From Pycnococcus provasolii (taxonomy: Eukaryota; Chlorophyta; Pseudoscourfieldiophyceae; Pseudoscourfieldiales): a stretch of DNA of 64,000 nt. The notes beneath the pieces were generated by a model. That model searched no databases and was not told the DNA's origin. It was given only the letters and a program-made list of their open reading frames with translations. Made by a program: the position numbers and the translations under genes. The DNA lies in assembly GCA_049487715.1 (NCBI GenBank), contig CP150550.1, positions 124,001 through 188,000 on the forward strand. Direction: 5' to 3'. Below are positions 17,181 through 28,100 of this stretch, in pieces; positions within the stretch are counted from its first letter, which is position 1, and each line of letters opens with the position of its first letter.

Positions 17181-20100
17181 ATGCAGCCACTGCAAAACAC
17201 TATCATAGGGCGACTGCTGCAGCGTGTCGCAAACGGAAACGGGGCAAATCCTCAAGACGAACCTGCAAGCGTTCCGGCAGCGACAGGAACAACAACCGTG
17301 TCAGCGACGCCTTCAACAGAAACAAGAGCAGCGACCGAAGGGATAGCCGCCGAAAGCAGCGACACAAACTCGGCGCCGACGCCTCAGTCACTGAGAAAGC
17401 CTCTCGGCGACGATCTGCCAACGGCCCCGCTTTCGAACAGTAGGGCAACACCTCTGCAACCCATTGAGAGCGTCAGTGGAGACGTCAGACAGCCATCTCA
17501 GCCCATAGCCGTTCTGAGGTCGATCGTCTCAAAAGACCACTGGCTTCCAGACGAGGTTGCGACACACTGCTTGGACTGCGAGCGCGAATTCCACCTTCTC
17601 GTGCGACGAAGGCATCACTGCCGCGCGTGCGGTCGTGTGTTCTGCGCGCAGTGCTCGAGCCACACCGCTGTGCTACCAGGAACGCATTCCAACGGAGGGA
17701 ATAGCGGCACAGCAGTTGGTGTGGGTGGAGCATTTCTCTTCTCCGGGCTACTAGATACGTCCAGGCCACAGCGTGTGTGTCGCTTCTGCTTTGTCGAGTT
17801 GACGCAAAATCAGCAAGGTGGTGAGCATCTGACACGTTTGAATAATAGCAACGGTGAAAGCTTTTCTACGGGATCTCCCATTCCGCAGCCTAGAGGCTCG
17901 CTCTCGTCGTCGTCGCCACCCGCAGCGCCGTCATCATTACAGGTGCACTCGACGAACATGCAGCAGCAGCAGCAGCAGCAGCAGCAGCCGACGGCGACGG
18001 CCGCGGCGGCAGCGGACGATGCGCTGCGGTCGAGTCACGAGGACGGTACCTCGGACGGTGCACATGCCGACGAGCTGGCGAGGGTCGAAGAGGATGCAAG
18101 CGTGTCTAGTGGGTCTGGTTCGGCGACGTACGCCGTCTCCACATCATCGACCGGTGACGCGAGCGGAAAGTTGGATTATGCCGCGCCATCAGCAATGCTG
18201 CAGCAGCCTATGCCGCAGCTGAAGCAACATGCGTCGCTGTCAAGACAGCAATCGCACCAAATACTGCCCACGAGCTACGGCGCAAACGAAAACTGGTTTC
18301 GGGACGAGGGATTTTCTGCCGTCTTCGACGTTCCCGATCCGTGCGCCGATGAAGCTACCGCCGAGGATCGACGAGGAGCGTTAGATGCGGCACTCGACCC
18401 GCTCGCAAGCGAGCATCTTCGGCACGTCGTGGGACACGAGCTGCGGCGCCACGGCGTGAATCCTGACGCAGGAGCAGAGCCGTGGCGCGACATCGTGCAT
18501 GATCTGGTGAGCCGCGCGGCGAAGATGTACAAGTCCTCTCACCTCCGTGAGACTCGCGTGATGGACGTTGATGCTCACGTGCAAGTCAAGAAGCTCCCTG
18601 GTGGCGCCAGAGGTGACAGCGCGGTGATGCGTGGCGTTTGCTTCCGCAAGAATCTCGCCCACAAGAAGATGGTGAGCTCTCAAGAGCATCCTCGCTTGCT
18701 GCTGCTGAGTGGGGCGCTGGAGTATCAGCGCAGCGAACATCGGCTGAGTTCGATGGATGCTCTGCGCGAATCGGAGCACGACTATCTGAAGGTGGTGGTG
18801 AGCCGCATCGTGGACCATGGCCCAAGTGTCGTGCTGGTGGAGAAGTCCGTCAGTCGGCAGGCTCAAGAGCTCCTGCTAGCACGTGGCGTAAGCCTTGCGC
18901 TCAACGTCAAGGCTGGTGTTCTCAAGAAGCTTGCGGAGGCGTGCGGTACAAGCGTATACCCTGCGAGCGTTGTCGCCACAAGTGTGCCGACTCTTGGGAC
19001 GTGCGCTCATTTCCGCGTCGATCGATTCTCCACCACTCAAACATCTGGTGTTGGCGCGAAGCCGCATCAGGGCATTGTGGCATCAGCCAATCACACGCTG
19101 ATGCTATTCGAGGACTGCTCTCTGTCCAATAGCGTGAGCATCCTACTGCGCGGCGGCGAGGTGGAGGAGCTTCGGGGCGTGAAGCAGGCGGTGAAGGTGG
19201 GCCTTGCAGTTGCTCGGCATCTGCTGCTCGAGAGGGAGCTCGTCAAGCATCTATGTCTCACGCTCCCGGATGACGGGAAAAAGAAGTGGAAATTTGATGG
19301 ATACGACTGGGATTCTGCTCACGTTCGGACGTGGAGCTGTCACATTCCAGGGCATCCTGACGACGAGACGGCGGAGTTGGCGGACGGAGGGAATGGTGTA
19401 GGTGACACGGATTCGATCACAGCGTCCCAGGCGGCATCAAGCACTTCTGACAGAATAGCATCGGAAGGTGCGATTTCATCGCCAGATGCGCAGTCTTTGC
19501 CTAAAGTCCCGAACGATGCTTATGCGCCTCTTGCAAGCGCATGTGCGCTGACGCTGATGTCAAGGAATCCAGAGCTTGGTCTGGTGTGCGAGGCATCACG
19601 CGTTCGTCAGCTGCGCTTGCACCACACGCCGAGCGATGCGACGCTGCTGCAGTGGATTGAGGCATGCCTTCCTGTTCTAGGAGCGAATTGCCAAAATATC
19701 GATTGTGGCCATGGTCCAGAGTTTCACGTGCGCACGTATCTGCGAGGAGATCGTCGCATCAGCTGCGCTGTGCACAAGCTTTCCACGCACCTTGCACTTC
19801 CCGGCGTGAACACGGTGTGGGTTTGGCATCGTCGGCGTGATAGGTGCGAGGAGGAACCTCCCGCGAAAGGCGTCGATGGGGTGGCAGGGAATTCAACGCC
19901 TACAAAGGTGCCAAGCATGGCCACTAGTGCTTCCAGTCCGGAGCTGCGTCGGATGGACTCGAACGGAGACAGTGGTCATGATGAGCTGAGGCAAGTGAAT
20001 GCGGAGCTAAAGCGATCTTCAGAGACTTTGGGGGAATTCCGAGCGATGCAATATGGACCGCCAAGTGGACGCGTCGCGCTCAGTGACGATGCCAAATCGT

Positions 20101-22574
20101 CCTCTTTTCTTGGATTGTTGATGCTCATGTTCTCAGGATTCGACGCACGTGCCGGTGAGTCGACCATACCCCTGTTCGACGAGAACACGCTGTGGTTCAT
20201 GGGCATGGGAACTGGCATCATTTGCTTCCGCGCTGAGGTTGTGCTCCCATGCGCACTCCAACTGCCTTCATCTCTCGTGCTACGCAACGAGGAGGCGGAA
20301 CAAAGGGCAAGCCTCTGCGAGGCGGATGAGCTGATTCGCGAAGCCTGTGGGATCTTTCGCCAACTGGCGATGTGTGCGCGTGCGGCTGACTTGGAGCGCG
20401 ACGGTGCCATCGCCGCCACCGCCGCGGCGGAGGCTGACGACTCCGGAGATGGCAGCAATGCCGCCGTCGGCGGATTGGATTGCGACGCTGAGACATCCGC
20501 TACGCAGGCTGCGCGCGAAGCATCATCCGTGGGCGAGGGAGGTGAGGCGGCGAAATCCAACAGGGTGGGTGCCCTCGAGCAGGGTTTTCTTTCGGAGGTG
20601 CGAAAATTTTGGGTGGATGCACGTGCAATCGGGCTGTGTCCGATTTCCCAAAACGATGGTAGCGCGTCGGCATTGGCTGCTGATGTTGCCGCAGACCCAC
20701 TTCTACTTGGATGGGACGCCACCGCCCGTGCGGACAGGAAGCGCGCGAGCTCGGATGCACTCTCCTCACTTGGTTATCCGAGGGCGCACCTGCTTGACAT
20801 GGACGGGGTGCGGGCATTTGACGCCTTCACAGCGCAGAGCCTTCGACTGCGCGTCGCGGAGATGGAGAATGAGTGGGCACCGCCGCTGGCGGCGTATCGA
20901 CGCGCCGCCGTGGACCTGCGCGTGCGAGCTACGGCAGCGGCGGCGGCGGCGGCGGCTGTTGATGCGGCGAACGATGGTCGTGGCAAGCACCACTCGCGCC
21001 ACAATTCAGGGGATTCTGTGGAAGCGATCGCTTCGGCAGTGGATGCCATGCATCTGCACCATCGCGCGCACTCGCACGGCGGCGGCGAGACGGGTGAAAC
21101 GAATGGTGGCCAACATCACAATGTTGTGGTGATACGACCGCATGTCATCGCCCCTGGCCGTCTCCCGAGTGCATTAAAATCAGGTGGTGCGACGGTGGAT
21201 GTTCCAGTGCGAGAGAATGATCCGGCAACCATGGTGTGTGCGGCGCTTTGCCACACTCGATTTCAAGAGCTTTGTAGGCAGGCGCATGACCGCTGCTGTG
21301 TCGGTCTCGAGGGTACCGCCGCAAGCGATGCCGTGCTTTCGAACATGGAAGCGCACACTGTCACGGTGACGTTTGAGAGTGGTGAGAGTGATGATAAGCA
21401 TCCGCACGGTCTCATATCCATTTCGGCTTTGCCATCATCGGAGGGGCATTCTGTCGACGCATTGCAACCACAGCCGCAACCTCCATCATCATCCTTGGTG
21501 GCTGAGCCGGCTGAACCGGTGGCAACTCCGGTACCAGTATCTCCAGACAGGCCATCTGCAAAATCTGCGACCACCACCACTACGCCGCCACGATCTGCCA
21601 ACAACAGTGCCCTCGCTGCCTCTTCTGCTGCGCGCGGCGCGGCAGCTGCAGCAGCTCGTTCGGCGGTTCGCTTCGAAGATCCCGCCGCGTGCAAGTTTGT
21701 GGTGACGGCGTACTTCGCGCCTCAATTTCGTGAGATGCGTCGACGCACGTTCGAGGGTGGCGAAGAGAGCTTCGCGCGCGCCCTGAGCCGCTGCGACCGT
21801 TGGCATCCACGGGGTGGCAAAACGTCGGCCTTCTTCGCGAAGAGCAGCGACCAGCGCCTTATCATCAAGCAGCTCAGCCGCGCTGAGATGAGCGCAGTTC
21901 ACGAGATTGGTCCGCACTACTTTCGCCACATGGCCACCTCCTTTCCCGCCGATGCGCCATCGTCAACCTCTGCCGCTGCGCCGACGTCTCTCGCGAAGAT
22001 CTTTGGCTGGTACACGCTCGACGTTCGGCGCAAGGATGGCACCGGCAGCCACTTTCGCATGGACTTGGCAGTGATGGAAAATGTTCTGCCGAGTGGTGGT
22101 ATGGGTGGAAGATTGCCGCCTGTTCTGCCGAGTGGTGATGTGGGTGGGGAGACTTGGGATCTGAAGGGATCAACGCGAGGCCGCCTCGCACCGCGAAGCT
22201 CACCAACTTGGCTTGACGAGAACCTGCTAGCGAGTCGGCGCGACGACCCTCTGCTTCTCGCTGAACCGCGCGAGAAGCACAAGCTCGCGCGGGCTCTGTA
22301 CCGCGACACCGCTCTTCTCGCCGACTTGGGCGTGATGGACTACTCGCTCATTTGCCGCGTCGATGTGACGCGTCGCCTCATCTGCTGCGGCATGGTGGAT
22401 TACCTTCGCACGTACACATGGGACAAGCAGCTTGAAAGTTATGTGAAGGCGAGTGGTATTTTGGGAGGCGGCATCCGCGAGCCGACGGTGATTTCGCCGA
22501 AGCACTACAAGCGTCGCTTTCGCGACGCTCTGCTTGGGTATTTTACAAGCTCGTGTGCATCGACGTACCAGTAG
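17181..22574 (+). CDS. FAB1: FAB1/PIKfyve phosphatidylinositol-3-phosphate 5-kinase
   Basis: Makes PtdIns(3,5)P2 on endosome and vacuole membranes. 1,797 residues. The FYVE finger is at about 115-205 (W.PDEVATHC..C, RRRHHCRACGRVFC.QCSSH; an insert precedes the last pair CRFC). The Cpn60/TCP1-like region lies at about 450-690 (MRGVCFRKNLAHKKM, RILLLSG-like LLLLSGALEYQR). The lipid-kinase domain is at about 1505-1795 with IIKQLSRAEM, DLKGS (about 1660), MDYSL (about 1719) and GMVDYLRTYTWDKQLE. A poly-Gln run (CAG repeat near 17960) and poly-Ala runs are present. Between the MEN motif and DLKGS there is a short internal duplication of VLPSG.MGG, where the family normally has a brief loop. Confidence 0.95.
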   Translation: MQPLQNTIIGRLLQRVANGNGANPQDEPASVPAATGTTTVSATPSTETRAATEGIAAESSDTNSAPTPQSLRKPLGDDLPTAPLSNSRATPLQPIESVSGDVRQPSQPIAVLRSIVSKDHWLPDEVATHCLDCEREFHLLVRRRHHCRACGRVFCAQCSSHTAVLPGTHSNGGNSGTAVGVGGAFLFSGLLDTSRPQRVCRFCFVELTQNQQGGEHLTRLNNSNGESFSTGSPIPQPRGSLSSSSPPAAPSSLQVHSTNMQQQQQQQQQPTATAAAAADDALRSSHEDGTSDGAHADELARVEEDASVSSGSGSATYAVSTSSTGDASGKLDYAAPSAMLQQPMPQLKQHASLSRQQSHQILPTSYGANENWFRDEGFSAVFDVPDPCADEATAEDRRGALDAALDPLASEHLRHVVGHELRRHGVNPDAGAEPWRDIVHDLVSRAAKMYKSSHLRETRVMDVDAHVQVKKLPGGARGDSAVMRGVCFRKNLAHKKMVSSQEHPRLLLLSGALEYQRSEHRLSSMDALRESEHDYLKVVVSRIVDHGPSVVLVEKSVSRQAQELLLARGVSLALNVKAGVLKKLAEACGTSVYPASVVATSVPTLGTCAHFRVDRFSTTQTSGVGAKPHQGIVASANHTLMLFEDCSLSNSVSILLRGGEVEELRGVKQAVKVGLAVARHLLLERELVKHLCLTLPDDGKKKWKFDGYDWDSAHVRTWSCHIPGHPDDETAELADGGNGVGDTDSITASQAASSTSDRIASEGAISSPDAQSLPKVPNDAYAPLASACALTLMSRNPELGLVCEASRVRQLRLHHTPSDATLLQWIEACLPVLGANCQNIDCGHGPEFHVRTYLRGDRRISCAVHKLSTHLALPGVNTVWVWHRRRDRCEEEPPAKGVDGVAGNSTPTKVPSMATSASSPELRRMDSNGDSGHDELRQVNAELKRSSETLGEFRAMQYGPPSGRVALSDDAKSSSFLGLLMLMFSGFDARAGESTIPLFDENTLWFMGMGTGIICFRAEVVLPCALQLPSSLVLRNEEAEQRASLCEADELIREACGIFRQLAMCARAADLERDGAIAATAAAEADDSGDGSNAAVGGLDCDAETSATQAAREASSVGEGGEAAKSNRVGALEQGFLSEVRKFWVDARAIGLCPISQNDGSASALAADVAADPLLLGWDATARADRKRASSDALSSLGYPRAHLLDMDGVRAFDAFTAQSLRLRVAEMENEWAPPLAAYRRAAVDLRVRATAAAAAAAAVDAANDGRGKHHSRHNSGDSVEAIASAVDAMHLHHRAHSHGGGETGETNGGQHHNVVVIRPHVIAPGRLPSALKSGGATVDVPVRENDPATMVCAALCHTRFQELCRQAHDRCCVGLEGTAASDAVLSNMEAHTVTVTFESGESDDKHPHGLISISALPSSEGHSVDALQPQPQPPSSSLVAEPAEPVATPVPVSPDRPSAKSATTTTTPPRSANNSALAASSAARGAAAAAARSAVRFEDPAACKFVVTAYFAPQFREMRRRTFEGGEESFARALSRCDRWHPRGGKTSAFFAKSSDQRLIIKQLSRAEMSAVHEIGPHYFRHMATSFPADAPSSTSAAAPTSLAKIFGWYTLDVRRKDGTGSHFRMDLAVMENVLPSGGMGGRLPPVLPSGDVGGETWDLKGSTRGRLAPRSSPTWLDENLLASRRDDPLLLAEPREKHKLARALYRDTALLADLGVMDYSLICRVDVTRRLICCGMVDYLRTYTWDKQLESYVKASGILGGGIREPTVISPKHYKRRFRDALLGYFTSSCASTYQ

Positions 22575-22618
22575 TGAGACGACGAAAATGTAACGATAAA
22601 GAATTGATGTTTTTTAAA

Positions 22619-24049
22619 CTACGTGCGAATTGTGACGCTCACGTCGCCGTTGTTATCATCAGCACGAGCGAGCAGCTCGAAGAGTTGCTGCGCGTCCTGC
22701 TGCTGTTGTGGCATCATCGTCGTCGATCCTCCTCCGAAGAGAAGTAGCCAGCTCGTTGCGAGTGCTCGCGCTATCAGAAGTTGTCGCCGCCATTGCGAAG
22801 GCGGCGCGCACTCCATCGCCGCACCCAGCACAAGCGCGCCGCCAGCTTCATCCACAAAGCAATGCGTCCCACCTTTGACGGTGGCGAGAGCACGCGTGCC
22901 GCCTCCATTTTCAAACACGTCGATCGCTGCTACAAGACCAGCGCGTTGATCTGCAGTTGATCCTAAAACGAGGGTTGGAATCTGGCTCGCACGAAATTCT
23001 GCCGTGGATGTTGCTAGCAGAGGCACATCCCACTTGTGAGGCGTGTTCACGTCGGATGAACAGTAAAAGAGTGCGCATCCGTCTGCACCAACCAACGAGA
23101 AATCGTCATTTTGACCTCGGCGAGCCCACGCAGGATTTTCACATCGATTGGCCGTAAAGCAACAATCCTGGATTGCAGAACATATCGGTGCGAGGAGAAC
23201 AGCGCTTTTAATTTGGACATGGTCTCCGAGCGCTTCGCGTGCGGTTGACGTGCTTGCCGCAGCGACGTGCTGTGCTTGCGCCGCTCCAAGCGAGTGTCCA
23301 ACCAGATTGACTTGATTCGGGTCAATTGTGTATGGCGCAAAATCGCTCATCGTCAATTGCTGGTCTTCTGCTGTTCTTGTGCCCCACTGAAAGATGCGCT
23401 CCAAGAACGTCGCCTGCTGTCGTCGTCGTCTTTGTTGTGGTGGTGGAGGACTTTGGACACCGTTGCTGCTATTCATGTGGACGGTCCCTTGATGGGTGTT
23501 GTTTGCGATGAACCGTAAGATTTCGATCATGTGCTCGTTGACGAAGCTGTCACGTCCCACGGCGATGTCCGCGCCGCTCGTGCGGTCGCCAGCTCGTGTG
23601 GCGATTACGATGAAGCCGTACGTGCATAGATGCCTGATGGTATCTTCGTACGTGCCGAACGCTGACCACGGCCCTCCATCGTTCCTCGCAATGCCAGCTT
23701 GCAGCCCTGGCGCGAACAGTATCGTTGGGAGCACTGGTGGTGGTTGTTGTGCCACCGACGACTCTGGGATGAAGATTGACACGGGAAAACGCATCGGTTC
23801 CGCTCCCACGACACGAACCGTAGCAGGACCGGAGCACGTGAATTTGTATTTCGAAGAATTCGCGGAATCATCATTGAGTGTCTGTGTGCCGCCGAATTGC
23901 TCGATCAGGTGTTCGATCGTACGACTACTACTGGTTTGAACATCAACAATACCATCACCATCCGCCGCCAGGACAACAGGAGGAGTGACGACTGAATGGA
24001 ATGATGAAGGAACCATCATCAGAACCAGTAGTAGTAGTACCGGTACCAT
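22619..24049 (-). CDS. Secreted alpha/beta hydrolase, chlorophyllase/dienelactone-hydrolase-like
   Basis: 476 residues with an N-terminal signal peptide (VPVLLLLVLMMVPSS). The fold is seen in PTILFAPGLQAG, YGFIVIATRAGD, the nucleophile elbow LVGHSLGAAQA (Ser about 254), a candidate Asp in LGSTADQRAG (about 370) and GGTHCF (His about 397), in correct order for the triad. It resembles PET-hydrolase and chlorophyllase type enzymes; the substrate cannot be told. A Pro/Gln/Arg insert sits before the elbow. The C-terminus has a hydrophobic stretch (LLIARALATSWLLLFGGG) and a Gln run. Only 44 bp separate its stop from the FAB1 stop. Confidence 0.8.
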   Translation of the reverse strand: MVPVLLLLVLMMVPSSFHSVVTPPVVLAADGDGIVDVQTSSSRTIEHLIEQFGGTQTLNDDSANSSKYKFTCSGPATVRVVGAEPMRFPVSIFIPESSVAQQPPPVLPTILFAPGLQAGIARNDGGPWSAFGTYEDTIRHLCTYGFIVIATRAGDRTSGADIAVGRDSFVNEHMIEILRFIANNTHQGTVHMNSSNGVQSPPPPQQRRRRQQATFLERIFQWGTRTAEDQQLTMSDFAPYTIDPNQVNLVGHSLGAAQAQHVAAASTSTAREALGDHVQIKSAVLLAPICSAIQDCCFTANRCENPAWARRGQNDDFSLVGADGCALFYCSSDVNTPHKWDVPLLATSTAEFRASQIPTLVLGSTADQRAGLVAAIDVFENGGGTRALATVKGGTHCFVDEAGGALVLGAAMECAPPSQWRRQLLIARALATSWLLLFGGGSTTMMPQQQQDAQQLFELLARADDNNGDVSVTIRT

Positions 24050-24303
24050 CCCATCATCCTCATGTTATAAGTAGGACTAACCTTAGGCAGGAGAACGACG
24101 GCCATGTATGTTGACCAGTGACCACGACGGAAAATGGAACTAAAATGAAACCAATTATGGGGAAGATTTGGATGGCTCTGGTGGACAGCGATCTGTGAAT
24201 CTGTGATCTGTCACGACCCCGGGGCAGTTCCCCTGGGCCTGGGAGGAAAACCACCCGGCCTCGAAGTTTACGTCCCGGAAGTCCGGAACCAGGTGGTAGG
24301 GTG

Positions 24304-24341
24304 TTAGGGTTAGGGTTAGGGTTAGGGTTAGGGTTAGGGTT
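24304..24341. repeat. Six tandem TTAGGG copies upstream of the RGG gene
   Basis: Uninterrupted TTAGGG x6 plus TT, ending 56 bp before the RGG-gene ATG, in the head-to-head spacer 24050-24397. The G-rich strand is the sense strand of the RGG gene. Nothing else recognised in this spacer. Confidence 0.95.
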
Positions 24342-24397
24342 CGTGGCTCAGCCGCCTTTTGTTCGTCGTTCATTCTCCTTCTCCTTCTCGTTTTCGC

Positions 24398-25090
24398 ATG
24401 CGTCCGCCAACACACGACATTACTGGTGCGCGTGGGCGTGGTCGTGGTCGTGGACGTGAGGGTGGTGGTCGTGGTGGTGGTCGTGGTCGTGGATATGGTG
24501 GTCGTGGTGGTCGTGAGGGTGGATATGGTGGTCGTGGACGTGGTCGTGATGGTGGTCGGGGACGTGGTCGGGGAAGAGGGCGGGGAGGTGGGGGGGGTCG
24601 AGGACGGGGTGGTGGTGATGGTGGCGACTTCGCCGCAAGCATACGCAACCTGCTATCCTCAGAAGAAGAAGCAATTCGCACAATATACTTCACGAGAATA
24701 CAACCAAACGCAACGGACGCGTCGTTCGAACAAATGTGCCAACCTTACGGGGCCGTCGAGCGCGTCGTCGTGCCGAGACTGCCAAACGGAATGACAAAGG
24801 GACATGCGGCGTGTGTCATGGCTACGGCCGAACAAGCGCAGGCGGCAGCTGACGGCATCCCAAACGCAAGAAGGTTACGCGTGCACACCCACGGCAGCAA
24901 CAAAGACGATCCTCCTCCTCCCGCCGCCGCCGCCGCCGCCGCCGCTCCTCCTCCCACAGAAGTACGTCCACTTTCTACTATTCCAACCACCACCACCATC
25001 ACCACCAACAAAACCTTCCGAGGACAGGATGTTCACGGTCTAAGAAGTGCTACTGTCGCTTCCAAGTACGCTTCGCTCTATGAGTCGTAA
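24398..25090 (+). CDS. RGG-box RNA-binding protein with one RRM-like domain
   Basis: About 230 residues from the Met at 24398 (MRPPTHDITGARGRG). Residues about 11-75 are a dense RGG/GRG/GYGGRGG box, a site for RNA binding and arginine methylation. An RRM-like domain follows (about 90-165): RTIYFTRIQPNATDASFEQMC, YGAVERVVVPRLPNGMTKGHACV-like text with a weak RNP1, then RRLRVHTHGS. A Pro/Ala run and a Thr-rich tail follow; the end (VASKYASLYES) is unremarkable. Likely a nuclear or ribonucleoprotein factor, exact role unknown. The antisense strand shows His/Asp-rich open frames that are only shadows. Confidence 0.75.
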   Translation: MRPPTHDITGARGRGRGRGREGGGRGGGRGRGYGGRGGREGGYGGRGRGRDGGRGRGRGRGRGGGGGRGRGGGDGGDFAASIRNLLSSEEEAIRTIYFTRIQPNATDASFEQMCQPYGAVERVVVPRLPNGMTKGHAACVMATAEQAQAAADGIPNARRLRVHTHGSNKDDPPPPAAAAAAAAPPPTEVRPLSTIPTTTTITTNKTFRGQDVHGLRSATVASKYASLYES

Positions 25091-25165
25091 GCCTCTCACC
25101 CACTCCTGTAATATTCTTCTATTGCTACAAATATTTATTATAATAATTCACCAACTTTCACTTTT

Positions 25166-28100
25166 TTATAGCGCAATAATCTCAAACCTGCCAGTCAGTT
25201 TCGGCACATCTCTCTCAGCCTCGCACAGCGCATCCGCGAAAGACCTTCTCCCCTCCTCCTCGCACACGACGTCATAAAGCACGCCAAAAAAGTCCGACAG
25301 CATACCCTCGTCAATCTCCTCAAACGTCTTTCTCCTCATAACAGCCTTCGCACCGCACACGCGCAGCAAGTCGTCCACCAGCTCATCACTCACGCCATAG
25401 GGAAACACGACGATACGCCCCCTGAACACTTGACGAATGCCATGCGCCGCAGTCGCATCCAAAACGGCGCTCGGGTCACCGACGTGTGTTCGGAAGACGT
25501 GTGATGCCACGAGCTCGCCAGAACCAAAGCGCTGCGTGTGCGTTGCCATGAGCTCGTAGCGCACGCCGTCCGCCTCGAAGCACGATGCGTGTGTAGCTAA
25601 CATCGTCCCTAGCGAGGGAGGCACGATGGGAGGAGGATCTCCCGAGCTCGCGGCGCATGCGCGCATCCAAGCGCATGCGCGTGAAAGCAGATGATCAGCG
25701 TCAGCGCTCGGCTCTGCCACACTCGAAACGCCTGGCCGATGTGCGAGAGCCACGCCACCGGGAATTGCTGAAAGCGCGAGGTGCAGTATGCCCACCTCGT
25801 CCGCTTTTGCCATGCGCGCACCGCGCTCCTCTGCCACACGAACAAGCGCGGCAAGGCGACGCGACGTCGAGTCATCGTCGGATCCGCCACCACAGGTGGC
25901 AAGGTCCAGCACTCGCATTCGCTCGCCAATCCGACGAGCCACGTCGCCGACATGTGCAACGTCGGACGAGTCGCGTCGACTGCAAGCCATCAGGACGCCG
26001 CGGCCAAGGCCGAGATGGACTCTGGTATTCGCCACGGGCGTCGCACTCGGGAACGAGAAAGAGAATTCACCGTCGTTCGCAACCGCACGAGACTCTGAAG
26101 AGACGTCTCCAACACCAAACTCCCTCCTCGCCAAGCTGTCCAACTCCTGCAGAACGTCCGCGAGCTCATCCATGCTGTCACTCACATCGGGCAGCGCGAC
26201 GTACTCGTCCGCACAAGCCTCGATCGCCTCCCACTGCTTCGGATCGACGGAATCGAGCTCCATTCCGCAACGTGCGTCGCACGGTGAAAAGCGCTTGTAC
26301 ACGAAGCCGGGTACCAGTGGTGCAAGGCTGGTGAGCGCCTCGTCGACGCGATTCACGTCGCAAGCAACCTCGAGGAGCACATTGCCCACGTCAATCAGCC
26401 CATGGCCAGACTGCTTGCCTCTTCCCACCGCGGGAGTTGTGCCGCTGCCAATGCTGACCAGGCAGGCGAGAGGAAGGTCGGGCCACAGTCGCCTAGCCTC
26501 GTCGATAGCGATCGCCGCCGGATTATTGGCAATGCAGGCGCCATCCTGCCAACGGTGCTCGTCGTGGGCAAAGTCGACAAGGTAGTACGGCGCCGCGCTG
26601 CTCGCACGAATTGCTTGCCACAGAGGATGCTGACTTGATCCCAGGTGTGGTTGCCGGCTCATGGCATTGCCGCCACCGCGGCTCGTACGACCGACACGTT
26701 GGCGATGACGCTGCGGTGGATCCTTGACGGTCGTTGACTCTGCAGCCTCTGATTCCTGACTGCGCACGGCGCCTGTTTTTGGGTGGATAGGACTCGCGGG
26801 TGGAGAAAGACGCGTGAACAGATTTTCGAATGCGCGGAACGCGCTCGTCGTGTTTCGGGGTGTTTCTGCTGCAGCCACCGCACCCTCCTCCGCCTCCACC
26901 TCCACCTCCGCCTCCGCCTCCGCCTTCGCCTCGTTGCCCATCGCCGGGTTCGGGATTGTTCTCTCCGGCGATCCCTCCGCATCTGGCGTGAAGTCGCCCG
27001 CGTCGACGTCCGCACTTTCTGGAAAGTTGTAGTTTCGAAAGAGAAATACCTGAGCGGGAGTCACGCTCGTTAGGGTCGATACCACAAACACCTTCGGCGC
27101 ACCATCGCAGGCAGACTCGATCATCGGCTGCTCCACGCCCAGCTCGCCCTCGGGATTGGCGCAGATGCGCTGAAGCAGGCTCTCGAACGCGGCGGCGTCG
27201 TGCTTGCATCCAGAGACCACGACACGAAGGCTGCGTGTCGACGATCGGTACACGGACCCGATCGTATCTCGCCAGCCGCCACCACTAGCTACCACCGCGC
27301 CCTCGTCTCCAGGATCGGACACATCACGCTCGCCAGCTGCCGCAGCCGCGGCGGCTCTCTCCTCTTCGGCTAGCGTCTCCGCGTCGGCGTTGCTCGCCGC
27401 CGCCGACGCCTTGCCAGCAGCGGCGCTGTTTGCCTGATTAGCGGGACGCGATGCGGTGAACACCTCCTTGCCCAGCCGTTTGTAAATATTTTCACACTCC
27501 TCGAGCGAATAGCCCTTAATCGCCATAGCCGCAGCAAGGATCGCACCCGTCGACGTGCCGCATATGAGGTCGAACATGTCTGACAATTTTTGGCCTGTGC
27601 GCTTCTGCAGCGCGAACAGAATTCGCACGGATAGCAAGCCGCGCATCCCGCCGCCGTCCATGGACAGGATGCGAACACCGCGCGAGGGGGGTGGCGGTCG
27701 CCTCGTTGCGCGTGTGAGGCTGTCGTTGGCACCGAGGATGGCGATCGTGCGCATTGCACACCTCGCCGCCGACGTGTTCAGGTGGCTGGTGGGAGGCGAC
27801 GAGCTGGCATCCCTCTGCTCAGATGCAACCAGCTGGAGCAGAGGCATCAGCCCAGCGCGCACAACTAGGCAGCGACGATTCGCCTCGGTGAAGGCGAGGT
27901 TTCCAAGCACCTCCAGAGCAACGCACCTCACCGTGTCGCGGAGCAGGTGATGGCGGTGCCTTGGCATGAAAATTGCGCCACTTCCGGAAAAAATCGTCGC
28001 ATCCTCGACGAGATCCATCAGAATCTGCACAAGCACCTCGGAGCACATCGCCTCGCTCGCTGACTCGTCTACGCGGTACGCAAGCGCGCGGAGCATGCGC

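Noticed and set aside
24370-24693. Pro/Arg-rich and His/Asp-rich antisense frames over the RGG gene
   Set aside because: They mirror the GGN-CGN repeat of the RGG box and have no independent support.
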